The notes below the pieces were generated by a model, which was given only the letters and a program-made list of their open reading frames with translations, made no database searches and had not been told where the DNA came from. 64,000 nucleotides of DNA from Ochotona curzoniae. Taxonomy: Eukaryota; Chordata; Mammalia; Lagomorpha; Ochotonidae. Below, one piece after another: positions 1 through 11,494 of the stretch (the first letter of the stretch is position 1; each line of letters starts with the position of its first letter). The stretch spans positions 2,914,001-2,978,000 of the forward strand of contig NW_024467120.1 of NCBI RefSeq assembly GCF_017591425.1, given 5' to 3'. The position numbers and the translations under genes are program-made.

Positions 1-312
1 TATGGGCAGAGGGCGTGGCCTGCCGCCGGGCAGGAACTGCGGAGAAGAGGGAGAGGCCTGCCGCTAGGCCCGGGATGCAGGGGAAAGGGCGTGGCCTGCC
101 ACCGGGGCGGGGCTACGGGGAGAGGGCATGGCCTGCCGCTAAGGTGGAACTGTGGAGAAGAGGGAGTGGCCTGCCGCCGGGGCGTGGCCTGCCGCCCAGC
201 CAGAACTACAGAAAGGGGAGTGGCCTGCCACTGGGGCGTGGCCTACCGCCGGGCCGGAACTGCAGAGAGGGGCGTGGCCTGGCGCCGGGGCGTGGCCTGC
301 CGCCCGCACGGG
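1..312. repeat. GC-rich degenerate minisatellite
   Basis: A roughly 35-40 bp unit is repeated imperfectly about eight times. Each copy carries a GGCGTGGCCTGCCGCCGGG-like core followed by GGAACTGCGGAGA. The array runs off the left edge, so its full length is unknown. Three overlapping reading frames across it are products of the repetition and do not resemble a protein family. Confidence 0.85.
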
Positions 313-620
313 GCTGACAGGACGCTCCTTGACCCCTGCCTAATCCACGGCCCTGCTTGGTCTTTTTGTTCTCCTAGTGGGAACCGGTTTTACGGCTGAC
401 CGGGGAGCCTTCCAGTCAGAAATCAGTCGTGGCCTCTAGGTCAAGTGTCTCGCACCCTGGCTTTGCATATAAATTGGCGGTATCCACCAGCTGCCCTCCC
501 TTGAACCCACGCAAACGAAGGATGATTGATTGCCTTGTACAGGTCACCGTTTGTTACTTTTCTGATTCATTTTCTCCACCTCTTCATGACGCTGAGATAG
601 CTTATTCCCCACCCCCCACC
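313..620. other. Unique sequence, no feature seen
   Basis: This is mixed-composition DNA with no recognisable gene or repeat on either strand. It ends in a C-rich then T-rich run (about 608-631) that leads into the next SINE. Confidence 0.5.
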
Positions 621-624
621 CCCT

Positions 625-868
625 TTTTTTAGACATTTATTGGAAAGGCAGAGTGACTGAGGGACTTCTATCTGCGGATCCATTCTCCGAAGGTCTGCAA
701 CCGGAGCCTGCAACGCCATCCAGGTCTCCCACTTGAGTCTCCCTGGCGCTTGAGCCACCTTCCACTGCTTTCCCGGAGCTGTATCTGAAGCAATGTGGGT
801 TGGAACTGGAGCGCAGGCTGCAAAAGGGATGCTGCAATCAGGCAGCAGCTTAGCCCTGCGCCAGACCT
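625..868 (-). mobile_element. CSINE, old copy
   Basis: The T-run followed by ACATTTATTGGAAAGGCAGAG is the inverted tail of a lagomorph CSINE. The diverged middle keeps the CAGGTCTCCCAC and CTGCTTTCCC blocks. The head is not recognisable. Confidence 0.7.
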
Positions 869-904
869 GGGGCCCTTGATCCCAGCTACCACCGGGGAGC
901 CAGG

Positions 905-1160
905 AAGTAAGGAGCGTTGGGGCTGGCATTGTTACTACCTAAGACACCCATGTCCCATGTGGGCATCAGTTTGTGTCCTGGCTGCTGCACTTCCAATCCA
1001 GCTTCCTGTTCCTGTGCCTGGGAAAGCAACGTCAGATGGCCCACGTACTCGAGCCCCTGAACCCACATGAGAGTCTCGGATGAAGCTCCTGCTTTGGCTT
1101 GGCCCAAAGCTCTGTTGCAGCCATGCGTTCACTTTCTCAGGTGGTTCCAAGAAGGAGGGG
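905..1160 (+). mobile_element. CSINE, old copy
   Basis: GGGGCTGGCATTGTTACTAC is a decayed tRNA-like head. It is followed by the CCATGTGGGCATC, CCAATCCAGCTTCCTG, GCCTGGGAAAGCA and AAGCTCCTGC blocks in the correct order. The tail is missing or eroded. With the preceding minus-strand copy it forms a head-to-head inverted pair. Confidence 0.75.
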
Positions 1161-1524
1161 TGTGTTGTTTATTGATGCAAAGTAAGTGATCAAATGATCA
1201 CATATCTAGGGGTGGGTTAGTTAGTCCCAGGTGCTGGGCTTTCAGATTTTACTCAGTTAAATCCATTCCTCTGCCTGTTTGCTCGGAGTGTAGTAAGTTC
1301 CGTGGATTGCTACGAAACCATAGGTTGCACTAAACTCGGGCAGAAAGGCTGTATGTGTTTGTGAGACACAGCTTTGCCACTTGTGCTCCCATCCTGTCTG
1401 TCTTGACCAATGCTTTATTTTATTAGTCTGTGGCAAACGTGGGTTTCATCTCGAGCTACTTATGAACATTCTCATTCCCATCATGTCTAATGAGCCCCCA
1501 AACAATAAATATCCTAAAAGGTAC
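1161..1524. other. Unique sequence, no feature seen
   Basis: AT-rich unique DNA. No repeat, gene or RNA could be recognised. Confidence 0.5.
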
Positions 1525-1735
1525 TGCGGCTGGCACCTGCTCTTGTCTAAAGCCTGAGAAAGCAGAAAAGGAAGGCGTAAATTCTTAGGCCCCTGCATTC
1601 ACCAAGGAACCCAGAAGAAGCTCCTAGCTTTGGATCAGCTCAGCTCTCGTAGTTGTAATCTTGGGAAAACGAATTTCCATTTAAGAAGAGACATTCTATT
1701 CTAAAGAAATAAAAGTGAATTAACAAAAAAAAAGG
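1525..1735 (+). mobile_element. CSINE fragment
   Basis: A short head-like GGCTGGCACCTG is followed, after a deletion, by the distal block AACCCAGAAGAAGCTCCTAG and TTTGGATCAGCTCAG. It ends in an A-rich tail near 1725. Confidence 0.55.
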
Positions 1736-2411
1736 AAATTAGAGACACAAGGGTTGTTGCTGCCTGTGCCGGAGGGCCAGAAGTGAAACCCGTGGACATA
1801 AACAGGAATCAGAAACTGGAACGACTAGTTGGCAGAACACAAACTGTGAAGTCAGATAGCCAACGCCCATCCTGAGGCTGCTGGCCACATTTTAACTCAG
1901 GAAATGGCTGTGAGCTGATTTTGAAAACATTATAACGAAGTGCAGAAATTACACACATTGGTGACGAAACATCTGGGGTGAGAACCCAAGAGGCCGGACA
2001 GGTCCCTAGGGTGGTGCCTTGGGGCACCGCAGCGGCAGCAGCACCCTGGGAGGGGCTGCAAGTGTAGGTGCTCAGGCTCCACCCCGAGGGACTGAGTCAG
2101 AACCCAAAGTTCATCCACAACCCCAGAAGTTGATGCTGATATGCATGCTGCAAGAAGTACTTCCAGGTGACAGGCACTGAGCGAAGGCAGCTTCCTGTCC
2201 CTGTCTTGCTGTAGACAAAGCGATAAGCGAGGATTTGGTGAAAAGAAAGACGAAGAGGAAGGTGTTATTAAGGCAGAGGATTTGGAACCCATGAGATTGC
2301 ATGACACTTTCCGCGCAGAGGCCTTGAAGCGTAACTGCTGAGGCCCTTTGGTTGTTTGTATTGTACGAACCTTGGATTGCGAAGGTTATTGATGATGTGT
2401 TATTACTCACT
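1736..2411. other. Unique sequence, no feature seen
   Basis: No repeat family was recognised. The open frames here (for example 1930-2307 minus) show no domain and overlap each other on both strands. Confidence 0.5.
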
Positions 2412-2745
2412 TGTCTTTACTTTTTTTTTATTTTTTTAAAGATTTATTTATTGGCAGATATACAGAGAGTAGGAAAGACAGAGAGGAAGATCTTCCGTCC
2501 GATGATTCACTCCCCAAGTGAGCGCAACAGCCAATGCTATGCCAATCCAAAGCCAGGAGACTCTTCTGGGTCTCCCACACGGGTGCAGAGTCCCAAAGCT
2601 TTGACCCGTCCTCAACTGCTTTCCCAGGCCACAAGCAGGGAACTGGATGGGAAGCGGGGCTGCCGGGATTAGAACCGGCGCCCATAAGGGATCCTGGCGC
2701 ATTCAAGGCGAGGACTTTAGCCACTAGGCCACACTGCGGGGCCCA
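2412..2745 (-). mobile_element. CSINE, young pika-like subfamily
   Basis: Nearly full length. The poly(T)-AAAGATTTATTTATT tail, GAAGATCTTCCGTCCGATGA, the CAGGCCACAAGCAGGGAACT block and a head ending CACTGCGGGGCCC are all present. Low divergence from the other copies of this type implies a recent insertion. Confidence 0.92.
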
Positions 2746-2881
2746 TCTTTGCTTCTTTTTTAAGCCAGAATGTAACTATCTTTTGTATCTTAAGTTTTGA
2801 AAGGCAAGAAACAAAAAAAGGCAGAATTCGTGCAAAATCTGTAGAGGCAATGGATAGTTCTAAGAAAATAAGTTATGTGAA

Positions 2882-3142
2882 ACTGTTATTTATTTGGAAG
2901 GTAATATGACATAAAAGGGGAGCAAGAGAGACCTTCCATCCTCTGGCTTAGTCTCTTCATGGCTGCCTGCAGTGAGCCAGGCTGAGGCTGGAATCCAGGA
3001 ACCAGAAACTCCATACTGGTTTCCCATATGGATATCAGAAACTCAGACCCTTGGGACACCATTTGCTGCCTTTGCCACATGCTTTAGCAGGCAGATGACC
3101 AGAAGTGGAACAGCTGGGACTCGAACCAGGGCTTGGATATGG
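2882..3142 (-). mobile_element. CSINE, old copy
   Basis: Starts TTATTTATTTGGAAGG. It has the diverged middle CCAGGCTGAGGCTGGAATCC and ends in the tRNA-like part GTGGAACAGCTGGGACTCGA. The outermost head is degraded. Confidence 0.8.
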
Positions 3143-3611
3143 TCATATGTTGAGTTTTTTGAAAAGGAATGCAGAGACGGAAAGCAGGGAGCTGGAGGAG
3201 AGGAATCCCAACACACAGGAGCAAAGATGAAGTCGGAAGAGCTTGAGAGAAGCAGGTAGAAAGGTGACGTCCAGGTTCAAACACATATGTAATCTACAGT
3301 GACCTCCAGGACTGCAGAGCCGGGGTGTGTGACACACATGAGCCAGACTGAAAGAATGGTAAGCAGGCCTCTCAGCTACAACCACTTGTGTTCTGAAATT
3401 TCATCCCACTCTAACAAAATGCCATCTGACACCTAGCCTTCTCTTTTTGTTCGATGGGAAAAGAGAGCTAGTGTCCCATGTGCTAGAGAGGTAGCCCTCT
3501 TTTATTCCTGGTGGCTCGCTGCTCAGGCTCATGAAACATTCAGAAGCAAGCAATTGTCCCTGTTTATCAAAATGTAGGAACCCCAGCTGAATAAAGAAGA
3601 CCACAACCAGC
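3143..3611. other. Unique sequence, no feature seen
   Basis: No gene or repeat was recognised on either strand. Confidence 0.5.
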
Positions 3612-3893
3612 TTTTTGCCCAGTGCTTAAAGTACCACTCAGCACACACATCCGGTGCCTGGGTCCGAATTCTGGCTCCACTTCCATGTTCAGCTGCCTAA
3701 TCGTATCTATCCCAGGAGGCAAAGGGGGAAGGCTCAAGAACCTGGGGCCCTGTGACGCATATGGGGGATCCAGACACAGTTCAGGTCTGGACCGGCGATG
3801 GCTGTTGTGGGCATTTGTAGCATGAATCAGTGAGTGGAAGATATCTCTGCTTTTCAAATAGAATGTGAATCAATGAATTAAAATGTTTTTAAA
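3612..3893 (+). mobile_element. CSINE, old diverged copy
   Basis: GTGCTTAAAGTACCACTCAG and CATCCGGTGCCTGGGTCCGA match a decayed tRNA-like head. The distal part GTGAGTGGAAGATATCTCTG and an AT-rich end follow in order. Confidence 0.6.
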
Positions 3894-4034
3894 GTAGAAG
3901 ACTAATTCCATATGCTTACAAATATATGGTTTTCCCTTGAGACTATATCTCTGAAATTAAAACTTGTGAGCCAACAAAGCATAAAGGAACTAAATGTAAC
4001 AAAGTAAACTGAAAGTTTCCCCAAAATGAGCTCC

Positions 4035-4350
4035 TTATTTATATCAAGAACAGAGTTACAAAGAGAGGGAGGGATAAGGAAGGAGGGGGAGAGGGATAGG
4101 CAGAGAGACAGAGAGAGAATCTTCCATTCATTCGTTTACCCCCCCCAGAAGGCCACAAAAGCCAGGAGTGGGTCAGGATCTTTATCCAGACTCCTATATG
4201 GAAGGCAGGAGCCCGAGGGCTTGGGCCAGCTGCTGCTTTTCCAGGCACATTAGCAGGGAGCTGCCTCATAAGCGGAGCTGTCAGGGCTCATATGGTAGGC
4301 CGCTCTCACAGGCTGTGGCTCAACCTACTGCACCACAATGCCTTGCCCAA
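4035..4350 (-). mobile_element. CSINE, old copy with purine-rich tail
   Basis: The tail has expanded into GAGAGGGAGGGATAAGGAAG-type purine repeats. It is followed by AATCTTCCATTCATTCG, CCAGGCACATTAGCAGGGAG and a terminal CACCACAATGCCTTGCCC head. Confidence 0.8.
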
Positions 4351-4529
4351 CGACGTCAAAGTCTTGAACAAGAAATAGCAGCAAAAACAAAGCAATAAAA
4401 GAGAGAAGCATTACCTAGAATTAAGTATCAGCTTACATAGGCAGACGGGGAAGCCCTAATAGCTGACAATGATTCATTTAAATGATTGTATACAATTATT
4501 AGTGAAAGCCATCGATCATTGCAATTGTA

Positions 4530-4690
4530 GTTGAATTGGTAGTTTCCAAGCCTGGGTGCACCTTGAATCAGATGGTGAGTGTTTTAAAGAAACCAGTGCC
4601 TGGGCTCTACTCCTAGAGCAGTTGATTTAGTCGGCCTGTGGCTCTATCTCCTCCTCCTTGGGGTTTCAAGAGCTTCCTGGAGTTCCAGCC
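4530..4690. mobile_element. MER5-type hAT DNA transposon fragment
   Basis: TGCACCTTGAATCAGATGGT, then TTTAAAGAAACCAGTGCCTG and a GGCTCTACTCCTAGAGCAGT block, follow the order of the MER5A consensus as I know it. These non-autonomous hAT-Charlie relics are old in all placental mammals. The assignment is from memory and needs a repeat search. Confidence 0.5.
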
Positions 4691-6534
4691 AGTCCAGGGT
4701 CCTGAGCTGCTCATATTTTATGCTTGCCAGCAGCGCATCCATGAGCTCAGACTGTAGGAATTTCTTCCCACCAGCAGGTGCAGTCTGCCCTTTTTGCTAG
4801 CTGATTCCAAAGATGTGACAGTGATTCTGCTGGGAAGCCTTGAGTAGGCAGATGCTGGCTTCCCCAGAGAGTCCGCACACGAACCCACTGTGTCTGGAGG
4901 CTTTGCCAGGCTTCCCAGGGGGCTCTTGTAGTCCTAATGGGGCTCAACATGTGCCACCCTAAAATGGGGTACATTAGTGTTTGAGGCAGCTGTAAAAGCA
5001 AGGACTGTCTCTTACCCTCCCTGCCAACACTTCTCACCCTGAGTTTCCTGAAGCAGGTTGAAGGGGGCAGACCATAGGGCCTTCAGGTGTTAGGTGAGAG
5101 GCCAGGCAGCATCTGATAGCACAGCTCTGCTCTGTTCCCCAGTTTAGGGCCATTAGACCACTCCCCTTTGTCCAATCTCTCGTCTGCACCACTGCCCACT
5201 CTTCTTCACACCCAAGCACAGCCGTGAAATTGTGCCCTTTTGTTTGAGTCTGCGTTTTTTTATGAAGATTCTGGTGTCATGTAGACCAAATGCATGTGTG
5301 TTCTGTTCTGTTGGCTGATGTTCTTAGGAGCCTCAACCACGGCCTCAAGATGGGAAGAATGAAAGTGCTGCCTTCACCATGTGGGAGACAGCCACGGGCT
5401 GGGGTCCTGAGAGGAGTTTTCCAGCTGTCTCTTTAGAGAAAGCACCCACTGTTCTACTGACTCTCCCAGCTTCCACATTTTACTCTTTCTACTCTGTGGT
5501 CTTATATATGCCACCTGCCATCTCGTGGCTTTCAGAGACAACTTCTGCCTCTGCTATCGACTGTGCCCCTCTCTGTGGCTACAAGGCTCTGTGTGATTGC
5601 ACCTGCTTCTGATTCAACAGGGAGTGACCTAGATGGGCAAAGTCCTACCAACTACCTCATTCCATGCATGCATGCCTGGAAGCCAGGAACCAGCCCCCAG
5701 TCCAACCTGTTGTGACCCAGCATCAACCCTTACAAAACCTGGTCAACCTCACCTGCTGAGAGACTGTTTCTTAACTCCACGTAAAGGGGAACTAAACCTA
5801 CCATAGCTGAACTACAGATGATGTACTCCGTGTTGTTTTTCCGTGTGTAACTTCAGCTCTGAGACTTATGTAAATAGTGAGGTGTTCAGACATTGCCTTC
5901 CTGATGGGCTTGGGAGCCTCAGCAAGAGAAGCAGAAAGGTGGAATACTGTGCATCATCTCTTGTCATCCTGAAATGGAAGCAGACAGGTGCATGTGGTGT
6001 CTTAAGAAACCATCTCAGGGGCCAAGAGAGGCTGCAGTGCGCAGAACCGTCCACACATCTGTTACCAATGGAGCCAAGTGGTTGTGGTCCCACATCGTAA
6101 TCAGCCACCATCCAGCATCAGGTGGTATCTAGGAAGGAAGCATGGCTTTAAGGGGAATGAGCGGGTCAGAAAGGGACCTCTTTAGGAATCCTCAGGTCTT
6201 TAAAACCATGTGAATATGTAAATGTTGCTGAAGCAACGGTACCCAATTGAAGTGGACTTGTCCCTCCTCCTGTCCCCTGCCTCTCTTGGGGGTCACAGTG
6301 AAGAGGCAACACTATGCAGCTCAGGAGAGAGCTGGGGACGGGCATACAGGAGCACAGCCTGCAGCTCAGTGCCCATCACTTCCTTAAATGCCCCTCTCGG
6401 TCCAACCAGCCTCCAGTCTGTAGGACTTTCTGCAGCATCATCCACCCAACCAACCATGGCTAGAGCCCTACTTACGCTGGAGTGCTAGGGACACAGACGT
6501 GCCACGAATGTAGCCTGGCATTGTTTGTGGCACT
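4691..6534. other. Unique sequence, no feature seen
   Basis: About 1.8 kb without a recognised repeat or gene. Short frames occur on both strands, none longer than 96 codons, and none shows a known motif. Confidence 0.5.
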
Positions 6535-6630
6535 GATGGTGGCTGTGTATTGAGGACTCACTAGGACCAGGCAGGATTCTAAGCACTTTACACACGTCAC
6601 TTCCTCATTTGACAGATGAGGGGATAAGGC
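6535..6630 (+). mobile_element. MIR fragment
   Basis: The order CTGTGTATTGAGGACTCACT, AGGATTCTAAGCACTTTACA, CTCATTTGACAGATGAGGGG is that of the 3' half of the mammalian-wide interspersed repeat. Confidence 0.75.
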
Positions 6631-6744
6631 CCCAGAAGCCACATGCCAACCCAACAAGAGCACCTCACAAGGTGATCTATATGTTAAATGGGGTGTGGAC
6701 CACATAGAGGAAGGACATCTCATCTGGCCTTTGCTTTGGGAAGA

Positions 6745-7045
6745 ACAGGCACCAGGGATGGGACACCCCAGTCCCATGTCAGAGTGCCAGGGTTCAAGAT
6801 CCTGCTCCGCTCTCAGTCTCAGCTTCTTGTTCATGTGCAGCCTGGGAGAGGCCACAATGGTAATGTCCCTGTCACCCACGTGAAAGGATTCCTGACTCCT
6901 GGCTTTCATGTCACCCAGTCCAACCTCAGTCACTGCAGGCCTAAAGGGCATGAACCAATGGCTGGGAGTTCATTCCATCTTTATCTCTCTTTTTTCCTCT
7001 TTCTCTCTACCTCTCAAATAAAATAAGCAAATAAATAGACAAGTG
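6745..7045 (+). mobile_element. CSINE, old copy
   Basis: Decayed head and middle (CCCCAGTCCCATGTCAGAGT, CAGCCTGGGAGAGGCCA), then the pyrimidine-rich TCTCTCTACCTCTCAAATAA tail with AAATAAATAG. Confidence 0.75.
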
Positions 7046-8462
7046 CTTTTAAAAGAAAAAGTCATGATAGAGAGCCTGTTATTGGGCCTAGCCCAGCAAT
7101 GTACACCAAGTACATCAGCACAAACTTTTGGTGGGTGCATGATTGGTTGGGTGAGGTTTTGGCATCTGGCCCAGCTGCCCATAGCCAACTCCTAGCGCAG
7201 GTCTCCCAGCTCCTAGGAGTCTCCTAGCTAAATCTTCCCCCTGAAGTTGAGCTGAGGCTTTCCAACCCTTCAAGCATTTAGCAGAATTATCCAGGGGACT
7301 ACCTCCTTCAGACTGGCAAGACTTGGTGGGGAGAGTGCATTAGTCACATCCTTTACAGACAGATTCAAGCCGAGTGGACACAGTGAAACAAGGGGAATTC
7401 ATTAGGGTGATTGGCCAATGCAGTATGGCAGCTGAGAAGTCCCACGCTGGACCCTGTGCAGGCTGCACCCCTGGGATGCCAGTGACATAGGTTAGTCCAA
7501 GTCCAAGGGTCTCAGGCCCAAGGAAGCCAAGGATATAACTCTCAGGTTTGAGGTGGAGCGCCTGTGCACTGGCAATGGGGCCACTGGGTATAAATCCTGG
7601 AGTTCAGCAGCTCTCATCCAAGGTGGGAATTGAGTATGTCCCAGCTCCTAGAAAGAGGCCAGTTTGCCTCCTGTCTTTCATGTCTTCAGACCCCAAGCTG
7701 GTTGGTGCGGGAAGGTGGGGGACGGTTGGGAGTGTCCGTCCAGGGACCCATGCCAGGGACCCTGCCTTTTGGGAGGGAGTTGGAATCCCTGGCTGGGATT
7801 CCACTTGCGAGAGAGGAGTAAGGTAGGACAGAGTCTCCCCTTCAGTGTGGAGTGGAACCCAAGTTGAACCCAAGTGTGAAGGTAAATCAGGAGAGGAGGG
7901 TGGCTCTGGATGGGGACTCTGTCCACCTATTGGCCATACTGGAATGCCCTGCATCTCCTTCCATCACAGGCAGTTGGTCACCACAGCTGCCTCACTTTCT
8001 TAAACACGGAGGACCAAGGATCTGTCCATTTTACTCCCTATCTGGGGGTGGGGCAGGGCATGTCATCTTTGGGCATCAGGTATCAGAGCAGGGCATCCCA
8101 TAGAGTCCCTGTAGAATTACCTATTCCAGAACAGCCAGCCCTGGAAAACAACATCAATTACAAGTGCAAGAAGAGATTTTCGGGAGTTGGCTATCCTTCT
8201 CAAGTAACAGTGAGTATCTCTCTAGAGGCATAGAACAGGGCCCAAGTGGTGCAGTCAGCAAGCCAGGGCGGGGAAGGTTGTCCTCAAGGCAGAATCATTT
8301 GTGTGATATGTACTTACAAATGTCTGCTGTAGTGGAGGAAGGATGGAACATCCATGTGGCAGGTGAATGGTAAAAAAAGGGTGTGGGGAAATGAAGGGCA
8401 GATTGGCATAATTCCCATAGATCCTCGTCAAAGGGCAGGCATAGAGATTTTAGCCCCATGTC
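7046..8462. other. Unique sequence, no feature seen
   Basis: About 1.4 kb without recognised genes or repeats. Overlapping frames on both strands at 7548-7954 are mutual shadows with no domain. Confidence 0.5.
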
Positions 8463-8720
8463 TTTATTTTTTTTAAGATTTATTTATTTATTTTTTGCAA
8501 AGTCAGGTATACACAGAAGAGGAGAGACAGAGAGGAAGATCTTCCATCTGATGATTCACTCCCCAAGTGACTACAATGGCCAGTGCTGAGCTGATCTGAA
8601 GCCAAGAGCCAGGAACTTCCTCCAGGTCTTCCATGTGTGTGCAGGATCCCAAGGCATTGGACTGTCCTCGGCGTGTTCAAGGTGAAGACTTTAGCCACTA
8701 GGCCACCATTCCAGGCCCTA
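8463..8720 (-). mobile_element. CSINE, young, with internal deletion
   Basis: The tail, GAAGATCTTCCATCTGATGA and CCAAGTGACTACAATGGCCA are intact. The sequence then jumps from GACTGTCCTCG straight to GCGTGTTCAAGGTGAAGACT and the head CCATTCCAGGCCC. About 80 bp of the middle are missing. Confidence 0.88.
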
Positions 8721-8884
8721 GCACCTTGTCTTTTTAAGTCATCTAACACAAAAAATGTCCTAGAGTTGCCAAGGCAGTGTCACTTGGGATACTTAAGGGG
8801 AAAGGCTTATATGGATTACCAGGGCCCATTGGACAGCCTAAATTCTATCAGGGAAGAGCCACCTGGAGCACACTAAAGGTTCTA

Positions 8885-8886
<2 letters not shown>

Positions 8887-8924
<38 letters not shown>
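8887..8924. repeat. (CT)n microsatellite
   Basis: About nineteen uninterrupted CT units, followed by a short GTGTGTGTG run. Confidence 0.97.
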
Positions 8925-8927
<3 letters not shown>

Positions 8928-9376
8928 GTGTGTGTGCATATGCAGAGACCTGAGCCTCCAGGACATCACATCGAAGACATGATTAGCATGGAACCACCAA
9001 TAGCTACTTCAGCTCTGGTTGGAATTGCAAAGGTGGCAAACTCTACTCTGGGTACCAGAGAGCAATCAGTGAGACAATCTGTGAGTTCTTGAATTCATGG
9101 TGGCAGAAGGAGTCCCGAGGAGGGAACAGAGCCATTCTACGGCAGGTGAGTTTCAGTGCCCCTTGATTGAGAAGTTTTTCCATCCCTGGTGGGTGAAGCA
9201 GTATTTGCTGGCATCCCAGAAGTCAACTGTGAGGAGCATGGCTCCCCACCCTCTGCCCCCGCTCATACACGGCAGTTGGGTACAGTCTGGGGAACACGGG
9301 TTATGCTGATTTATATTCTGCTTCTAAGATGCTTTGTCTGCCCCTAGGGAAGCATCAACCATCCTGTCTTTGTCTT

Positions 9377-9434
9377 TTAATATAGACGCTCACCACGGAA
9401 TGTTTGCAATACTTTATTGCATTTTCACTATTGC
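9377..9434. repeat. 58-bp direct repeat, copy 1
   Basis: Starts TTAATATAGACGCTCACCAC and ends GCATTTTCACTATTGC. It matches 10224-10281 with three substitutions and no gap. No repeat family was recognised. Confidence 0.9.
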
Positions 9435-10223
9435 AGCACTAAATCAAATCTGATGTGGGAGCCTGTGCCACAGGCCAAATGGAGTCAAGCCAAGGATTAG
9501 AGGCAGCTTTCCAGCGAGTGCCCTTTTTCCCTCCTTGCTGTCATTTCTTTATGTTCTTTCTTTGCTCGAGGCAAGTATGTTTTATTCCCAGACCTGAGGA
9601 TGTCTTTTGAGTTGGAAGAAGTGTTCTGTCAACTCCCCTATTTCACATCCATCACAAAATTTAACCTCTGATGTAGTCTCAAGTTCTTGGCCTTGGAAAT
9701 GGCTCGGGGCTGAAATGGGAATGGAAGTTAGGATTAGTGCCAGGTGTGGTTTCAGATATCAGAAATCCACTGACAGCAAACACCAGCGAGTTCTCCTTGC
9801 TTGACCCTGCTTGCTTGACCCCCTCGGGAGCTGGGTCCACACTCGTGGATGCTCTCCCTCATCAGCATGATGAGGACGAACACTAGACTGCAAAGCTCTG
9901 TGTGCCTTGTAGCGCTTGTTGGAATATTGATCCGTTTTCCTTTGGACGTTTGACCTCATACAAATGTACAGAAAATTAGTGGAGGGAAATAAGCTGCTAA
10001 ATATGGGCTTTCTGCAACGAACTCAATACAATGCAGTCTGTTAATGTAAACATGAATAGAAATGTAGGATTCCAAAGGTTCATGCTAAATACAACCTGTT
10101 TTATATATATATATCCTTGTTGCAATTAAAGTCTTTTGTGAAATTATTCACAAAGCTGAAATATACATACACATTCACATATACAAATCATTTAAAGAAG
10201 TGGGTTGTAATATAGAGAGTCTA

Positions 10224-10281
10224 TTAATATAGATGCTCACCACAAAATGTTTGCAATACTTTATTGCATTTTCACTATTGC
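10224..10281. repeat. 58-bp direct repeat, copy 2
   Basis: Same orientation as the copy at 9377-9434, offset 847 bp, with 55 of 58 positions identical. The flanking sequences of the two copies do not match. Confidence 0.9.
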
Positions 10282-10446
10282 CTGCAATGGTATTCAACAG
10301 GTCTCACAGTGTAGACTTAATGGGATCCTGGGAGTATAGCCTTTTTAAAACTTTGGTTTAATTGCTAGCTATTAACAGTTTAGTTATATGTCTTCTCTTT
10401 TAGCCGACAGTAAAAAAAAAAAAAAAAATTAACCGATGATATGTGA

Positions 10447-10782
10447 AATGCAGTTCCTTTTTAAATATTTGCTTATTTATTTTAAAAGCAAAGCTATAGA
10501 GAGAGACAAAGAGATAAACAAACTTCTATCTGCTAGCTCGCTCCCCAGGAGACTGCAGTGGCCAGGGCTGGGCCAGGCTGCAGCTGGGAGCCAGGAGGCT
10601 TCATCTGGGGCTCCCACACGGCTAGCAGGGGTCTAAACACTTGAGCAACCTTCTACTTTTCTCAGGACATTAGCAAGGAGTTGGATGGAAAGTGGAGCCG
10701 CCGGGTCCTGAACTGGCACCTGTATGAACGGCGACGCTGTGGGTGGTAGCTTAGTGTGCTACACTACAATGCCCGCCCCACA
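10447..10782 (-). mobile_element. CSINE, old full-length copy
   Basis: TTTGCTTATTTATTTTAAAA tail, GGCCAGGGCTGGGCCAGGCT, TCTGGGGCTCCCACACGGCT, GGACATTAGCAAGGAGTTGG and the head CTACACTACAATGCCCGCCC are in order. Confidence 0.88.
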
Positions 10783-11295
10783 GGGACAGCTTTTAGTGCT
10801 GCACTTCAGCTGGTTGCTTGCTTATCTGGCTGGAATACATGGCTGTAGGAACCTCCACTGTTAGCAGTCAACCAGCCATTAAACAGAATACAACCTTAAC
10901 TGAGTCTGCACCACCAGACCACGGGCCCATGCACACTTGCTCTCTCAGCCTGCAGGTTGCTGTGAGATGCCTCAGCAGCATTAGAATGCCACGAGGAGTT
11001 GAACTGATGCAGTCAGCCCATTTCACAGATGAGAACATTGCTCCGCATTGCTGTATGTGCACAGATGCCAGCCTTCAGAAAGAGCCCTTCGCTTTTACTT
11101 TTGAAACCTATAAAGTGTTTGCTAATAAGAAAAAGTGATGTACAAGGTGAACATCCCAAATTGGGCATTCTGAATTTCTCAACCTACGAAGCTGTTGTAG
11201 TTTTCAGGCTTAATTTGCAAGAACCTCAGTTTTCTGACTATTCTTAACTACAATGAGCCAGAGAGATGATTTACTTCCAATATATAGAACCCCTC
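10783..11295. other. Unique sequence, no firm feature
   Basis: A weak MIR-like stretch (CATTTCACAGATGAGAACAT near 11020) is too short to call. No gene was seen. Confidence 0.4.
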
Positions 11296-11494
11296 GCTCT
11301 GAGCCAGACCCGGATGAAATTGTAGGCTCCTGGCTTTGACCCAGCCCTTCTGTTGTGGCCACGTGCAGGGTGCACTAACACATGGATGGCCTCTGTCTCT
11401 CTCTGTCTCTGTCCCTCTCTCTCCCCTCTCTACCTGTATCTTCTTCTCTGTCCCTCTGCCTTTCAAGTAAATAAAACAAATCTTCAAAAAAATA
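11296..11494 (+). mobile_element. CSINE, 5'-truncated
   Basis: Only the distal part is present: GCTCCTGGCTTTGACCCAGC, then a long CT-rich stretch, CTCTGCCTTTCAAGTAAATA and an A-rich end. Confidence 0.75.

Larger units (their letters stand above)
8925..10446. other. Unique sequence holding a 58-bp direct repeat
   Basis: No gene or known repeat was recognised, apart from two near-identical 58-bp blocks listed separately, a short TATATATATAT run near 10101 and an A-run near 10410. Confidence 0.5.

Noticed and set aside
6472..6951. 159-codon minus-strand frame
   Set aside because: Runs through a MIR fragment and part of an old SINE, so it is not a coding unit.
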